From: Bacillus sp. AZ43
Lineage (GTDB): Bacteria; Actinomycetota; Actinomycetes; Mycobacteriales; Geodermatophilaceae
DNA length: 64,000 nucleotides
Assembly (NCBI GenBank): GCA_004570425.1
Contig: SPQJ01000010.1
Location: 41,685 to 105,684, forward strand
Direction: 5' to 3'
The position numbers and the translations under genes are program-made. A model generated the notes under the pieces. It saw nothing but the letters and a program-made list of their open reading frames with translations. It had not been told where the DNA came from and searched no databases. Positions 33,500 through 41,526 of this stretch are shown here, piece by piece (positions within the stretch are counted from its first letter, which is position 1; each line of letters begins with the position of its first letter).

Positions 33500-35023
33500 G
33501 TGGACCGGATGAGCGCCCTCGATGCGGGCTTCTTCTACGCGGAGAGCGAGAACACCCCCATGCACGTGGGGTCGGTCGCCGTCTTCGAGGGGCCCGCGCC
33601 CACGTACGGCGACGTCGTCCGCCTGATCCTGAGCAAGCTGCCCAAGGTGCCGCGCTACCGGCAGCGCGTGCGGCCGGTCCCGATGCAGCTCGGCCGACCG
33701 CTGTGGGTCGACGACCCGCACTTCCAGATCCTGTACCACGTGCGGCACACCGCGGTGCCCAGCCCGGGCAGCGACGAGCAGCTGCGCAACCTCGCCGGCC
33801 GCGTGCTCGGCCAGCGCCTGGACATGGCCAAGCCGCTGTGGGAGCTGTGGCTGGTCGAGGGCCTCGCCGAGGGCCGCTGGGCCCTCATCTCGAAGGTCCA
33901 CCACTGCATGATCGACGGCGTCGCCGGCACCGACCTGATGCAGCTGATGTTCGACCTCGACCCCGACGCGACGCACGAGCCGCCCCGCGAGTGGACCCCG
34001 CGCCGCCCGCCGTCGAGCCTGACGCTGGCCGCCGAGGCGCTCACCGAGGCCGTCACGCACCCGTTCCAGCAGCTCTCGTCGGCCCCCACCGTGGGCGGCG
34101 CCGTCCGCGCGGCGAAGGAGCTGGCGCACTCCGGTCGCACGCTGGCGCAGACGGTGCCCTCGCTGGCCAAGCAGGCCATCACCCCGACCGCCCGCTCGCT
34201 CAACGGCCCGATCGGCCCGCACCGCCGCTGGGCGTGGACCGAGGGCAAGTTCGAGGAGTTCAAGGCCGTGCGCACCGCACTCGGCGGCACGGTCAACGAC
34301 GTGGTGCTGGCCGCCATCACCGGCGGCTTCCGCGACCTGCTCGAGGGGCGCGGCGAGCTCACCTCGGAGCGGCTGGTCGTCCGGTCGATGGTGCCGGTCT
34401 CGGTGCGCCGGGAGGACCAGAAGGGCGCGCTGAACAACCAGGTGTCCGCGGTCTTCGTCGACCTGCCGGTCGGCCTGCGCGACCCCGTGGCCCGGCTGGA
34501 GTCGATCCGCGGGCAGATGGACGAGTACAAGCGCGCGATGCAGGCCGTCGACGCCAACTCGATCATCTCGATGGGCGACTTCATCGCCCCCACGCTGCTC
34601 TCCCTCGGCGTGCGGGCCACCCTGCAGGCCGGGCAGTTCTGGTGCCAGGCGGTGACGACGAACGTGCCGGGCCCGCGGGTGCCGCTCTACGTGCTGGGCA
34701 AGCGCATGTGCACCGCGACCGCGTACGTGCCGATCGCCGGCGGCACGCGCTGCTCGATCGGGATCTTCTCCTACCTCAACACGATGACGTTCGGGATCAA
34801 CGCCGACTTCGACGGCTACCCCGACGTCGACGTGCTGTCCGGCGGGATCCGGCGCGGTCTCGAGGAACTGCTCGCCCTGGCGAAGAAGCGGACCGAGCGG
34901 GAGGTGCGGGCCGAGGCGGCGGCCGACGCCGCCGCCGAGCCCCCGCGGAAGGCGGCGGCCAAGAAGGCGCCGGCCAAGGCTGCCCGCCCCGCGAAGAAGA
35001 CGACCGCGGCAGCCGCCCGGTGA
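33500..35023 (+). CDS. Wax-ester synthase / diacylglycerol acyltransferase (WS/DGAT, 507 aa)
   Basis: Motif HHCMIDGVAGTDL (near residues 134-146) is the HHxxxDG active site of WS/DGAT enzymes. NDVVLAAITGGFRDLL, NVPGPRVPLYV and FGINADFDGYPD are the other family blocks. It transfers acyl groups from acyl-CoA to diacylglycerol or alcohols, making storage triacylglycerol or wax ester. GTG 33500 has GAGGAG six bases upstream. The C-terminus carries a lysine/alanine-rich tail (KKAPAKAARPAKKTTAA) that is longer than usual and probably disordered. It overlaps the next gene by four bases. Confidence 0.93.
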   Translation: MDRMSALDAGFFYAESENTPMHVGSVAVFEGPAPTYGDVVRLILSKLPKVPRYRQRVRPVPMQLGRPLWVDDPHFQILYHVRHTAVPSPGSDEQLRNLAGRVLGQRLDMAKPLWELWLVEGLAEGRWALISKVHHCMIDGVAGTDLMQLMFDLDPDATHEPPREWTPRRPPSSLTLAAEALTEAVTHPFQQLSSAPTVGGAVRAAKELAHSGRTLAQTVPSLAKQAITPTARSLNGPIGPHRRWAWTEGKFEEFKAVRTALGGTVNDVVLAAITGGFRDLLEGRGELTSERLVVRSMVPVSVRREDQKGALNNQVSAVFVDLPVGLRDPVARLESIRGQMDEYKRAMQAVDANSIISMGDFIAPTLLSLGVRATLQAGQFWCQAVTTNVPGPRVPLYVLGKRMCTATAYVPIAGGTRCSIGIFSYLNTMTFGINADFDGYPDVDVLSGGIRRGLEELLALAKKRTEREVRAEAAADAAAEPPRKAAAKKAPAKAARPAKKTTAAAAR

Positions 35024-36096
35024 GCCCCGGACGGCGCCGCGGCGCCGGAGCGCTGGGTCAGGGCCCGCGCGGTCTGGACGAGGACGACACCGAGCGGGAG
35101 CTCACCGTCGCCGTCACCGGGCCGACCGGGACGTTCGGCTCGGGCCTGGTCCCCCTGCTCCAGGACGACGACCGGATCGGGCGGGTCATCGGGATCGCCC
35201 GCCGCCCCTTCGACCCGGCCGAGCGCGGCTGGACGAAGATGGAGTACCGGCAGGGCGACGTCCGCGATCCCGAGGCGCTGCGCGCGGCGTTCGAGGGGGT
35301 GGACGTCGTCGTGCACCTCGCGTTCCTGATCACCGGCAACGCCTCGCGGGAGACCACCCGCTCGATCAACGTCGACGGCACGCTCAACGTCTTCCGGGCG
35401 GCGGCCGCCGCCGGCGCCCGCCGCTTCGTGTACGCCTCCTCTGTCGCGGCGTACGGGTTCCACCCGGACAACCCCGAGACCATCGACGAGGAGTGGCCGA
35501 CACGGCCGGCGGCGCGGCTGTTCTACGCGCAGGAGAAGGCGGAGCTGGAGAGCCTGCTCGACGCAGAGGCCGCCGAGCACCCGGAGCTCGCGCTGTTCCT
35601 GCTGCGGCCGCCGGTCGTCCTCGGGCCCAACGTCATCGGGGGCAAGGACGTGCTGCCCGGGCCGCTGGCGCCGCTGGGACGCCGGCTGTTCGGCCGCCCG
35701 CGCCGCCTGCCGCTGCCCGTGCCGGTCGCCGTCCCGGAGCTGCCCATGCAGTTCGTGCACGAGGAGGACGTCGGCCGGGCGCTGGTGCAGTGCATCGTCG
35801 GCGCCGGCCCACCGGGGGCCTACAACATCGCCGGCGACGGCGTCCTCACCGCGGCCGACGTCGCCCGGGAGTTCGGCGCCGTGCCGATCCGCCTGCCGGC
35901 GGCCCCCGCGCAGGCGGCCGCCCGTGCGGTCTCCCGGCTGCCGTTCCTGCCCCCGGTCGCCGAGTGGGTGGAGGCGGCCAGCCGCCCGGCGATCATGGAC
36001 ACCACGAAGGCGCGGGAGAAGCTGGGCTGGCGTCCGCGGTACAGCGGGCTGGAGGCGCTGCGGGACACCCTGCGCGAGCGGCCCCGCGGGTCCTAG
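35020..36096 (+). CDS. NAD-dependent epimerase/dehydratase-family protein (extended SDR, 358 aa)
   Basis: GTG 35020 overlaps the wax-ester synthase stop (GTGA). Residues about 27-40 hold the nucleotide loop VAVTGPTGTFGSGLVP; DVVVHLAFL and the active-site YAQEK (Y-x-x-x-K) follow RFVYASSVAAYGF. The C-terminus has FVHEEDVGRALV. Extended SDR enzymes of this sort modify sugars or lipid-linked intermediates. Coupling to WS/DGAT suggests a role in lipid metabolism, though the substrate is unidentified. The 25-residue leader before VAVTG is unusual and could mean a later true start. Confidence 0.85.
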   Translation: MSPGRRRGAGALGQGPRGLDEDDTERELTVAVTGPTGTFGSGLVPLLQDDDRIGRVIGIARRPFDPAERGWTKMEYRQGDVRDPEALRAAFEGVDVVVHLAFLITGNASRETTRSINVDGTLNVFRAAAAAGARRFVYASSVAAYGFHPDNPETIDEEWPTRPAARLFYAQEKAELESLLDAEAAEHPELALFLLRPPVVLGPNVIGGKDVLPGPLAPLGRRLFGRPRRLPLPVPVAVPELPMQFVHEEDVGRALVQCIVGAGPPGAYNIAGDGVLTAADVAREFGAVPIRLPAAPAQAAARAVSRLPFLPPVAEWVEAASRPAIMDTTKAREKLGWRPRYSGLEALRDTLRERPRGS

Positions 36097-36103
36097 CCGC
36101 GGC

Positions 36104-37018
36104 TCAGCCGGCGGCGCGGGCCGCCGCGGTCTCGTCGAGCCAGCCGAGGATCGCCACGGCGATGCGGTCGGGCACCTGCAGCTGCGGGACGTGGCCGACG
36201 CCGGGCAGCTCGAGGTACTGCCACGCCGGGTGCCTCCGGGCGACGTCGCGCGCCGCGGCCACGGGCACGAGGCGGTCCCGGTCCCCCTGCACCAGCAGCA
36301 CCGGGACCTCGATCGACGCCATCGCCCGGCGGTAGCCGCGCGGGTCGGCCAGCAGCTTGAGCAGAGACCGCGCCGCGGACAGGAACGCCTTGTCCATCGC
36401 GGGCACGTCCCGGCGCTGCTCGATCAGGGCGATCGACCGGTCGATGGTGTGCGCGGGGAGGGCGTCGGGGTCGACGCCGCACAGGCGGAGCACGTCGCGC
36501 ACCTGGCGGAGCGGCGTCGACCGCTGCCGGCGCAGCCAGAGGAACCGCTCCCCCAGCAGCGGGACGGCGTACAGCGCGAAGGTCAGCGCCACGAGCGGGT
36601 CCAGCGCGCGCCGGGGCCCGGGCACGGCGGCGTCGAGCAGCACCAGCCCGTCGACGGTGGCGGGCGACGCGGCGGCCTGCAGGATCGAGATCATCCCGCC
36701 CATGGAGTTGCCGACGAGGACGGCGGGGGCGCCCGCCACCTCGGTGAGGAAGCGGTCGAGGACCTGCACGTTGTCGTGGACCGTCGTCCGCCGGTCCCCG
36801 GGCTCGCTGCGCCCGAAGCCGGGCAGGTCGAGGGCGAGCACCCGCGCGTGCGGTCGGAGCAGCGGGGCCAGCAGGTCCCAGTTCAGGTGCGAGCCGCCCA
36901 GGCCGTGCACGAGCACGACGGTGGGCGCCTCGGCGGGACCGCCGAAGTCGACGTAGTGCACCGGACCGCCGAGATCGACGGTGCGACTGGTCCCGAAGTC
37001 CTCGCTGCGCTCGTCCAC
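36104..37018 (-). CDS. Alpha/beta-fold hydrolase (304 aa)
   Basis: Clear hydrolase landmarks: VVLVHGLGGSHLNWDLLAPL, LDLPGFGRSEPG, VLVGNSMGGMISIL (nucleophile serine), VQGDRDRLVPV and LPGVGHVPQL (histidine). GTG 37018 is chosen for the strong GGGGAGGG site five bases upstream; an upstream ATG at 37069 is possible. It is convergent with the epimerase, eight bases apart. Probably an esterase or lipase in the local lipid cluster. Confidence 0.9.
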   Translation of the reverse strand: MDERSEDFGTSRTVDLGGPVHYVDFGGPAEAPTVVLVHGLGGSHLNWDLLAPLLRPHARVLALDLPGFGRSEPGDRRTTVHDNVQVLDRFLTEVAGAPAVLVGNSMGGMISILQAAASPATVDGLVLLDAAVPGPRRALDPLVALTFALYAVPLLGERFLWLRRQRSTPLRQVRDVLRLCGVDPDALPAHTIDRSIALIEQRRDVPAMDKAFLSAARSLLKLLADPRGYRRAMASIEVPVLLVQGDRDRLVPVAAARDVARRHPAWQYLELPGVGHVPQLQVPDRIAVAILGWLDETAAARAAG

Positions 37019-37243
37019 GCGTGCCCTCCCCGGTCGGCCTGCCGGTCCGTACGGTGACACGCCCGTCATCCCGCCGTCGCACCGGGGCCGCATACCGCCC
37101 GCGGCCGAGCGGAACGTGAACGACTGATATGACCCAGGACACATTTGGGCAACATCTGCTGGCGAGGGGGCTCGACGGAAGTGTGAGCCAGGCCGCATCT
37201 TGGTACCGGTCGCACCAACGACGGTCGGCAGCGGGAGGACGCA

Positions 37244-38053
37244 GTGGCACGACAGGTGGACGACGGCCCGGCACTCCCGCTGTACCTGACCGAACCCGGT
37301 CGCGCGGTCGGTGACTACGGCCTCTACCTCGCCGCACGCCCGCTGATGTCCCGGCTGCCGCGCGGCGACGGCCACCCCGTGCTGGTCCTGCCGGGCCTGC
37401 TCGCCGACGACATCTCCACGCGCGCCCTGCGCGCCGTCCTCCGCCGGCTCGGTTACGACGTCCACGGCTGGGGCCTGGGCCGCAACATCGGCCCGACCGC
37501 CCGGTGCGTCACCGGCACCCGGGACCTGCTCGCCCACCTCGCCGACAAGCACCAGCGCCCGGTCTCGCTGATCGGCTGGAGCCTGGGCGGCATCTTCGCC
37601 CGCGACCTCGCCCGCCGTTCCCCCGACCAGGTCCGCCAGGTCGTCACGCTGGGCAGCCCGTTCCGCCTCGCCCGGAACAGCCAGAGCCGGGCGACCAAGG
37701 TGTTCGACCGGTTCTCGCACCTGCACGTCGAGCACCGCACGCTGCCGCTGGAGTCCGAGAGCACCCCGCTGCCGGTGCCGGGGTCGTCGATCTACTCGCA
37801 CTACGACGGGATCGTGCACTGGCAGACCTGTCTGGACACCCCTGGCGAGCGCTGCGAGAACATCGCGGTGATGGCCAGCCACCTCGGCCTGGGGCACCAC
37901 CCGGCGTCCATCTGGGCCGTCGCCGACCGGCTCGCCCAGCGCGAGGGCACGTGGCAGCCGTTCACGCCGCCCCGGTTCCTCCGCGCCGCGTTCCCGAAGC
38001 CCGCCGCGCCCGTCGCCGGCGACCCCGTCGCGGCGCACGGCACCGCGGCCTGA
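37244..38053 (+). CDS. Alpha/beta hydrolase, lipase-like (269 aa)
   Basis: Has VLVLPGLLADDISTRALRAV, then VSLIGWSLGGIFARDLAR (GxSxG nucleophile elbow in GWSLGG), VVTLGSPFRL, and a later SHYDGIVHWQTC region with the catalytic aspartate. No strong signal peptide. The layout resembles actinobacterial triacylglycerol lipases or esterases. GTG 37244 has GGGAGG upstream. It shares a 225-base divergent promoter region with the hydrolase at 36104-37018. Confidence 0.82.
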   Translation: MARQVDDGPALPLYLTEPGRAVGDYGLYLAARPLMSRLPRGDGHPVLVLPGLLADDISTRALRAVLRRLGYDVHGWGLGRNIGPTARCVTGTRDLLAHLADKHQRPVSLIGWSLGGIFARDLARRSPDQVRQVVTLGSPFRLARNSQSRATKVFDRFSHLHVEHRTLPLESESTPLPVPGSSIYSHYDGIVHWQTCLDTPGERCENIAVMASHLGLGHHPASIWAVADRLAQREGTWQPFTPPRFLRAAFPKPAAPVAGDPVAAHGTAA

Positions 38054-38096
38054 ACCCCGCCGCCGCCCCGCGGCACCGCGCGCCTACGGTTGGGGC

Positions 38097-38285
38097 ATGG
38101 CGTTGATCTCGCACTGGGGTGGCCCGCGGCACGGGGAGGTCGACGAGGTCCCGGCCGACCAGCTGGCGTCCTCCGTCCTGGTCTACGACGGGCCCCGGTG
38201 GTTCGGCGTCTACCAGCGCTACGAGCCGGTCCAGGTGCAGGAGACCCCGCAGGGTCCCGCCGAGGTGTGGGTCGTCCGCGAGTAG
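38097..38285 (+). CDS. Hypothetical small protein (62 aa)
   Basis: MALISHWGGPRHGEVDEVPA is the start, followed by SVLVYDGPRWFGVYQRYEPV, a beta-rich chain without catalytic residues. A GGGG-rich site precedes the ATG. No family recognised. It is the last core gene before the Element 2 left end, so in the ancestral chromosome it lay beside the tRNA-Val gene. Confidence 0.65.
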   Translation: MALISHWGGPRHGEVDEVPADQLASSVLVYDGPRWFGVYQRYEPVQVQETPQGPAEVWVVRE

Positions 38286-38298
38286 GTCCCGACGACGG

Positions 38299-38340
38299 AG
38301 TGGGCGCGGCAGGGATCGAACCTGCGACCGCTCGCTTGTA
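38299..38340 (-). pseudogene. Displaced 3' half of the original tRNA-Val gene
   Basis: On the minus strand this reads TACAAGCGAGCGGTC, then T stem GCAGG, loop TTCGATC, CCTGC and acceptor CGCGCCCA without an encoded CCA. It is the genuine host 3' half, cut off by integration of Element 2. It shares 15 bases with the tRNA at 54805-54879 but has a different T stem. It cannot make a tRNA alone. Confidence 0.8.
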
Positions 38341-38384
38341 GGTACGCGGATTACGGCTTGTTCCGCCAAGTTCCCCGCTGTGCC

Positions 38385-38399
38385 TCTGACCTGCGGTTC
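38385..38399. repeat. 15-base inverted repeat, left copy
   Basis: TCTGACCTGCGGTTC is the exact reverse complement of the 15 bases at 54782-54796. Both lie near the element ends, about 45 and 37 bases inside the att cores. Possibly recombination-protein sites. Confidence 0.5.
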
Positions 38400-38454
38400 C
38401 TACTCTTTGTCGTTACGGCAGGACACCTGCCGCTCCCCCGAGTTACGGCGAAGG

Positions 38455-38475
38455 TGAGTAACCATCGTGAGTAAC
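38455..38475. repeat. Two TGAGTAAC repeats, left end of Element 2
   Basis: TGAGTAAC at 38455-38462 and 38468-38475 (13-base pitch), between the att core and the integrase gene. A similar pair is at 54732-54751. Three TTACGGC copies lie nearby (38352, 38413 and 38443). Candidate integrase arm sites. Confidence 0.5.
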
Positions 38476-38487
38476 GGGGGCTCCTTG

Positions 38488-39774
38488 TCACACGTCGAGC
38501 GCCGCTGCCAGCGTCGGCCGTGCGCCCATGAACTTCCGGCCGTAGTAGTGGCGTCGGGTGACGTTCGGGTCGCTGTGCCCGGCTAAGTCCGACACGTCCA
38601 CGTCCGGGATGCCTTCCCTGTGCAGGAGGGTGATGACGGTCCGACGCAGCGAGTGCGGTGTCGCCCAGGAGAAGCCAGCACCGACGATCAGGGCCGAGAG
38701 CGCCTTGGCACACCCGCTCTGGTCCCAGACCTTCTCGGTGTCGAACAGGGCCGGGGCGGAGAACACGTAGCCCGTACCCCCGGTGACTTCCAGGCGCCGG
38801 GTGATTCGGGCGGCGAGGGAGGGCGGGAAGTCGACGCGGCGGTCTTTGCTGCCCTTGCCGAGGACGATGGCGTGCGGCCCGCCGGTCTCCTCGCAGTCGC
38901 AGAGGTCGAGGTGGACCTTCTCCCAGCGGAGTTCCCGGACCTCGCTGACCCGGCATCCAGTCATCGCCATGAAGGCCAGGAGGTCAGCCGCCGTCTGCCA
39001 CTTGCGCTGCGTCCTTGGGTTGACCGTCAGCTCCGTCGCCTTGGCGTCGGCGTAGGTCAGCAGGGTCGCCCGCTCGTCCCGCGTGAGCGCCCGGGAGGTG
39101 TCCCGAGGCTCCCGTCCAGGCTTGGGAGCCTTGGGTGTCTGCGAGGCCACCTGTCCGACGTCGCGCATGGCGTTGTGGGTGAGGGCGTTGAACCGGATGG
39201 CGCGCTTCACGATGTTGGAGATGACGCTCCGCGCATGATGGGCGGCAGAGTTGCCGTAGACGTCGGCCACGGCCTGGAGGAAGCGCAGGAAGCGCTGGGT
39301 GTTGTTGGCCTCCGCCAGAGCCAGATCGCGGATGTGCCCGTTCTTCTCCGCGAGGATCTTCTTCAACTCGGGCGCGGGGGCGTCGATGTACCTCCGGAAG
39401 GTGCGGGCGTACTCCTCCACCGACCGGGCGGCAAGGCCAGAGTCCGACCGCTTGATGTGGTCGATCCACTCGCGCCCAGCGTCCACGAAGGGCGTGGTCG
39501 GCTTGATGACGCCCTCGGCCTTGTTCGGATTGAGGGCGTCCTTCAAGGCGTGGGTCAACTTCGTCTCCGCCTTGCCCGCCGTCTCGGCCACTCGGCTCAA
39601 CGGATGGCGCACCCCGTTGCGGTCCCGGTAGTGGCACTGCGCCCGATACCGCTCGTGCTTGTGCCCCCTCCCCTGGCCCTGACCGCACACCTTCCACTTG
39701 CCGTTCTCATCCCTGCACTGCGGCGAGACGGTGAACTCCCCGCTCTCCCCCGGCGCCAGTGCTCGCGCTGACAT
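38488..39774 (-). CDS. Tyrosine recombinase / integrase of Element 2 (428 aa)
   Basis: N-terminal region with a cysteine/histidine-rich lead (CRDENGKWKVCGQGQGRGHK), then a core-binding domain (SVEEYARTFRRYIDAPAPEL) and a catalytic domain. Catalytic landmarks: MTGCRVSEVRELRW (first arginine), TPHSLRRTVITLLHREG (H and R), LAGHSDPNVTRRHYYGRKF (histidine and nucleophile tyrosine). It is somewhat longer than Element 1's integrase and of a different subgroup. It lies beside the left att core, pointing toward it. Confidence 0.95.
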   Translation of the reverse strand: MSARALAPGESGEFTVSPQCRDENGKWKVCGQGQGRGHKHERYRAQCHYRDRNGVRHPLSRVAETAGKAETKLTHALKDALNPNKAEGVIKPTTPFVDAGREWIDHIKRSDSGLAARSVEEYARTFRRYIDAPAPELKKILAEKNGHIRDLALAEANNTQRFLRFLQAVADVYGNSAAHHARSVISNIVKRAIRFNALTHNAMRDVGQVASQTPKAPKPGREPRDTSRALTRDERATLLTYADAKATELTVNPRTQRKWQTAADLLAFMAMTGCRVSEVRELRWEKVHLDLCDCEETGGPHAIVLGKGSKDRRVDFPPSLAARITRRLEVTGGTGYVFSAPALFDTEKVWDQSGCAKALSALIVGAGFSWATPHSLRRTVITLLHREGIPDVDVSDLAGHSDPNVTRRHYYGRKFMGARPTLAAALDV

Positions 39775-39814
39775 GCGGTGCTCCCATCGTTAGTAATCGG
39801 TCGGAGGCACCGTA

Positions 39815-40006
39815 TCAGCGAACCGGCGTGACGGTCTGGCTCTCGATGAACCGGCGAAGCTCGGCCACGGGATACACGGGGATGCGACCGACCTTGTGGA
39901 ACGTCGGTCCTCTTCCCTCGCTGGCCCAGTTGGCGAGCGTGGACTTGCTCAGTCCCAGGAACTTGGCGGCCTGATCGCGGCGCAGGTATTCGGTGTCGTT
40001 CAGCAT
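39815..40006 (-). CDS. Excisionase/AlpA-like helix-turn-helix protein (63 aa)
   Basis: YLRRDQAAKFLGLSKSTLAN followed by WASEGRGPTFHKVGRIPVYP and ELRRFIES, a MerR-like winged helix of the HTH_17 type. Such proteins act as excisionases or regulators next to integrases. The gene is 40 bases upstream of the integrase on the same strand and divergent from the 40278 gene. Confidence 0.85.
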   Translation of the reverse strand: MLNDTEYLRRDQAAKFLGLSKSTLANWASEGRGPTFHKVGRIPVYPVAELRRFIESQTVTPVR

Positions 40007-40081
40007 GCGGTGGATGTCTGCGAGAGCGGTCCCGGTTGCTCAGGGGGCCCGGGAGGAGTCGCCGCGAACGCGCGACATGCC

Positions 40082-40187
40082 GCCACCGAGAACTAGCGGG
40101 CAGACTGCGCGCAGGTCGCGGGATGCCACCGAGAACGCAGACAAACTTGCGGTGACATCAACCGCCGGAACGGCGCTAACGTTCTCG
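40082..40187. promoter_or_regulatory. Operator-like repeats in the divergent promoter region
   Basis: GCCACCGAGAAC occurs at 40082-40093 and 40125-40136, 43 bases apart, with an inverted GTTCTCG at 40181-40187. They lie between the excisionase-like gene and the divergent 40278 gene, the normal place for repressor sites. Promoter boxes are not certain. Confidence 0.4.
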
Positions 40188-40277
40188 TCAGCCCCACAAC
40201 GTGAGGCGGCCCCCAGGCCCGGTTGCAGCCGGACCCGAGGGCCTTGACTCCCCCTGAGTTGGCAGAGGAAGCCCATC

Positions 40278-40496
40278 ATGATCATGCCTGTCTTGCCCGC
40301 CGTTGTTCAGCCCCGGCCCCGCGCCGAGGGCCACGCCCTTCACAGTCGACTCCTGGCCGAGGCCCGCGCCGTCGTGGCGGGAGTGCTGACCAGCCACTCG
40401 ACTCCCGAGGACGTCGCCGTCGCCCTCCACCGCGTCGCCGGGGGCGACATCAGCGACGAGGCGCTCTCAGTCCTCTCGGAGGTGCTGGCGGCATGA
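40278..40496 (+). CDS. Small hypothetical phage-type protein (72 aa)
   Basis: Starts MIMPVLPAVVQPRPRAEG, then HSRLLAEARAVVAGVL and HRVAGGDISDEALSVLSE, mostly helical. GAGGAAG lies upstream. Its stop overlaps the next ATG (ATGA). No family recognised; it heads a rightward early operon of three genes opposite the integrase. Confidence 0.65.
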   Translation: MIMPVLPAVVQPRPRAEGHALHSRLLAEARAVVAGVLTSHSTPEDVAVALHRVAGGDISDEALSVLSEVLAA

Positions 40497-40810
40497 CCGC
40501 CCTTATCGACTGGACCGCGCTCCAGGGCGCACTGCTCCTGTTCACGGTCACGGCCGCGGAGGTCGACGCCGTCCGTGCTGACGTGATCGTCCTGGACGGC
40601 GACAAGGAGGGCGAGGTCTACACCGACACCCTCATCTTCCCCAAGGTCCTCCAGACCCAGGTGAAGCCCTCCATCGGCTCCATGGTTCTCGGCCGCCTCG
40701 GCCAGGGCCAGAAGAAGCCGGGCCAGTCCCCGCCGTGGGTACTCCTGCCCGCTACCGAAGCGGACAAGGTCACCGGCCGAGATTGGCTCAGGAGGAACGG
40801 CCCGGAGTAG
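40493..40810 (+). CDS. Hypothetical phage-type protein (105 aa)
   Basis: Contains DVIVLDGDKEGEVYTDTLIF, then TQVKPSIGSMVLGRLGQG and PPWVLLPATEADKVTG, an OB-like beta pattern with a conserved G-rich block. Similar small proteins occur in actinophages, often near replication genes, so a single-stranded-DNA-binding or accessory role is a weak guess. It overlaps the preceding gene by four bases. Confidence 0.65.
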   Translation: MTALIDWTALQGALLLFTVTAAEVDAVRADVIVLDGDKEGEVYTDTLIFPKVLQTQVKPSIGSMVLGRLGQGQKKPGQSPPWVLLPATEADKVTGRDWLRRNGPE

Positions 40811-40875
40811 GCGAGACGCTCGCGCCTCGGATGTTGGAGGCGCGGGCGTCTTAGGCCACCTGCAACGCTGCCCGC

Positions 40876-41448
40876 ATGGACGCATCGGCGATCGTGGCGG
40901 TTGTTGCCGCTGGCATCTCATTGGCCGCACTGGCAGCGGCGATCTACCAGGCCAAGAGCGCTCGGGATCAGGTCACCGAGGCCAGAGCGCAAACGGACTT
41001 GCAGAGACAGATGCACCGTGACGCGGCCCAGCCGTATGTGTGGGCCGATGTCCGACCCGACGACGGGCACGGGCAGTTGCTCCGCGTCATCGTGGAGAAC
41101 GGCGGGCCGACCGTCGCCCGCGACGTACGAATCTCGTTCAATCCGCCCCTTCCGGAGGTGCACCGACGGGACCGAACTCAGTTCATGGGCCTTGAGAACG
41201 GGATCTCCGCACTAACTCCGGGGCGGCGCATTATGTGGACTCTGGGGGTGTCCTTTGAGTTGATGTCGCCTGGACTTGCGGGCGCCCATGAGGTCACGGT
41301 GGACGCCGTTGGACCCTTCGGGCCGTTGGAACAACTGAGGTACACCATCGACCTATCGCAGTGGCGCGAATCGGCGGCCCAACCGCCGGGCACGTTGCAC
41401 GAGGTGCGAAACGCGATCGTGGACGTCGCTAAGGCCCTCAAGAAGTGA
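40876..41448 (+). CDS. Membrane-anchored hypothetical protein (190 aa)
   Basis: One N-terminal hydrophobic segment (DASAIVAVVAAGISLAALAA) leads to a short coiled coil (KSARDQVTEARAQTDLQRQM) and a beta-rich soluble domain. Proteins of this form are common in actinobacterial mobile DNA, often as lone genes, with unknown role. It could be a superinfection or defence-related membrane protein. Transcription probably ends at the hairpin at 41481-41516. Confidence 0.7.
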   Translation: MDASAIVAVVAAGISLAALAAAIYQAKSARDQVTEARAQTDLQRQMHRDAAQPYVWADVRPDDGHGQLLRVIVENGGPTVARDVRISFNPPLPEVHRRDRTQFMGLENGISALTPGRRIMWTLGVSFELMSPGLAGAHEVTVDAVGPFGPLEQLRYTIDLSQWRESAAQPPGTLHEVRNAIVDVAKALKK

Positions 41449-41480
41449 ACGGGTCCGGTCTGCGCGGGCTGGCCGTGACC

Positions 41481-41516
41481 AAGCCCCGCCTTCCCCGATG
41501 AGGGAGGCGGGGCCTT
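41481..41516. terminator. Hairpin terminator between convergent genes
   Basis: A stem with arms GCCCCGCCTTCCC and GGGAGGCGGGGC, loop CGATGA, followed by CTTCGTC. It sits between the stops of the converging 40876-41448 and tape measure genes and can serve both strands. Confidence 0.7.
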
Positions 41517-41526
41517 CGTCGTCTCG

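Noticed and set aside
33430..36096. 888-codon frame ending with the epimerase
   Set aside because: Its first part is a shadow of the wax-ester synthase; the true gene begins at 35020.
38299..38340. A complete tRNA gene at the left end of Element 2
   Set aside because: Only the 3' half is present; there is no D arm, 5' acceptor or anticodon stem 5' strand.
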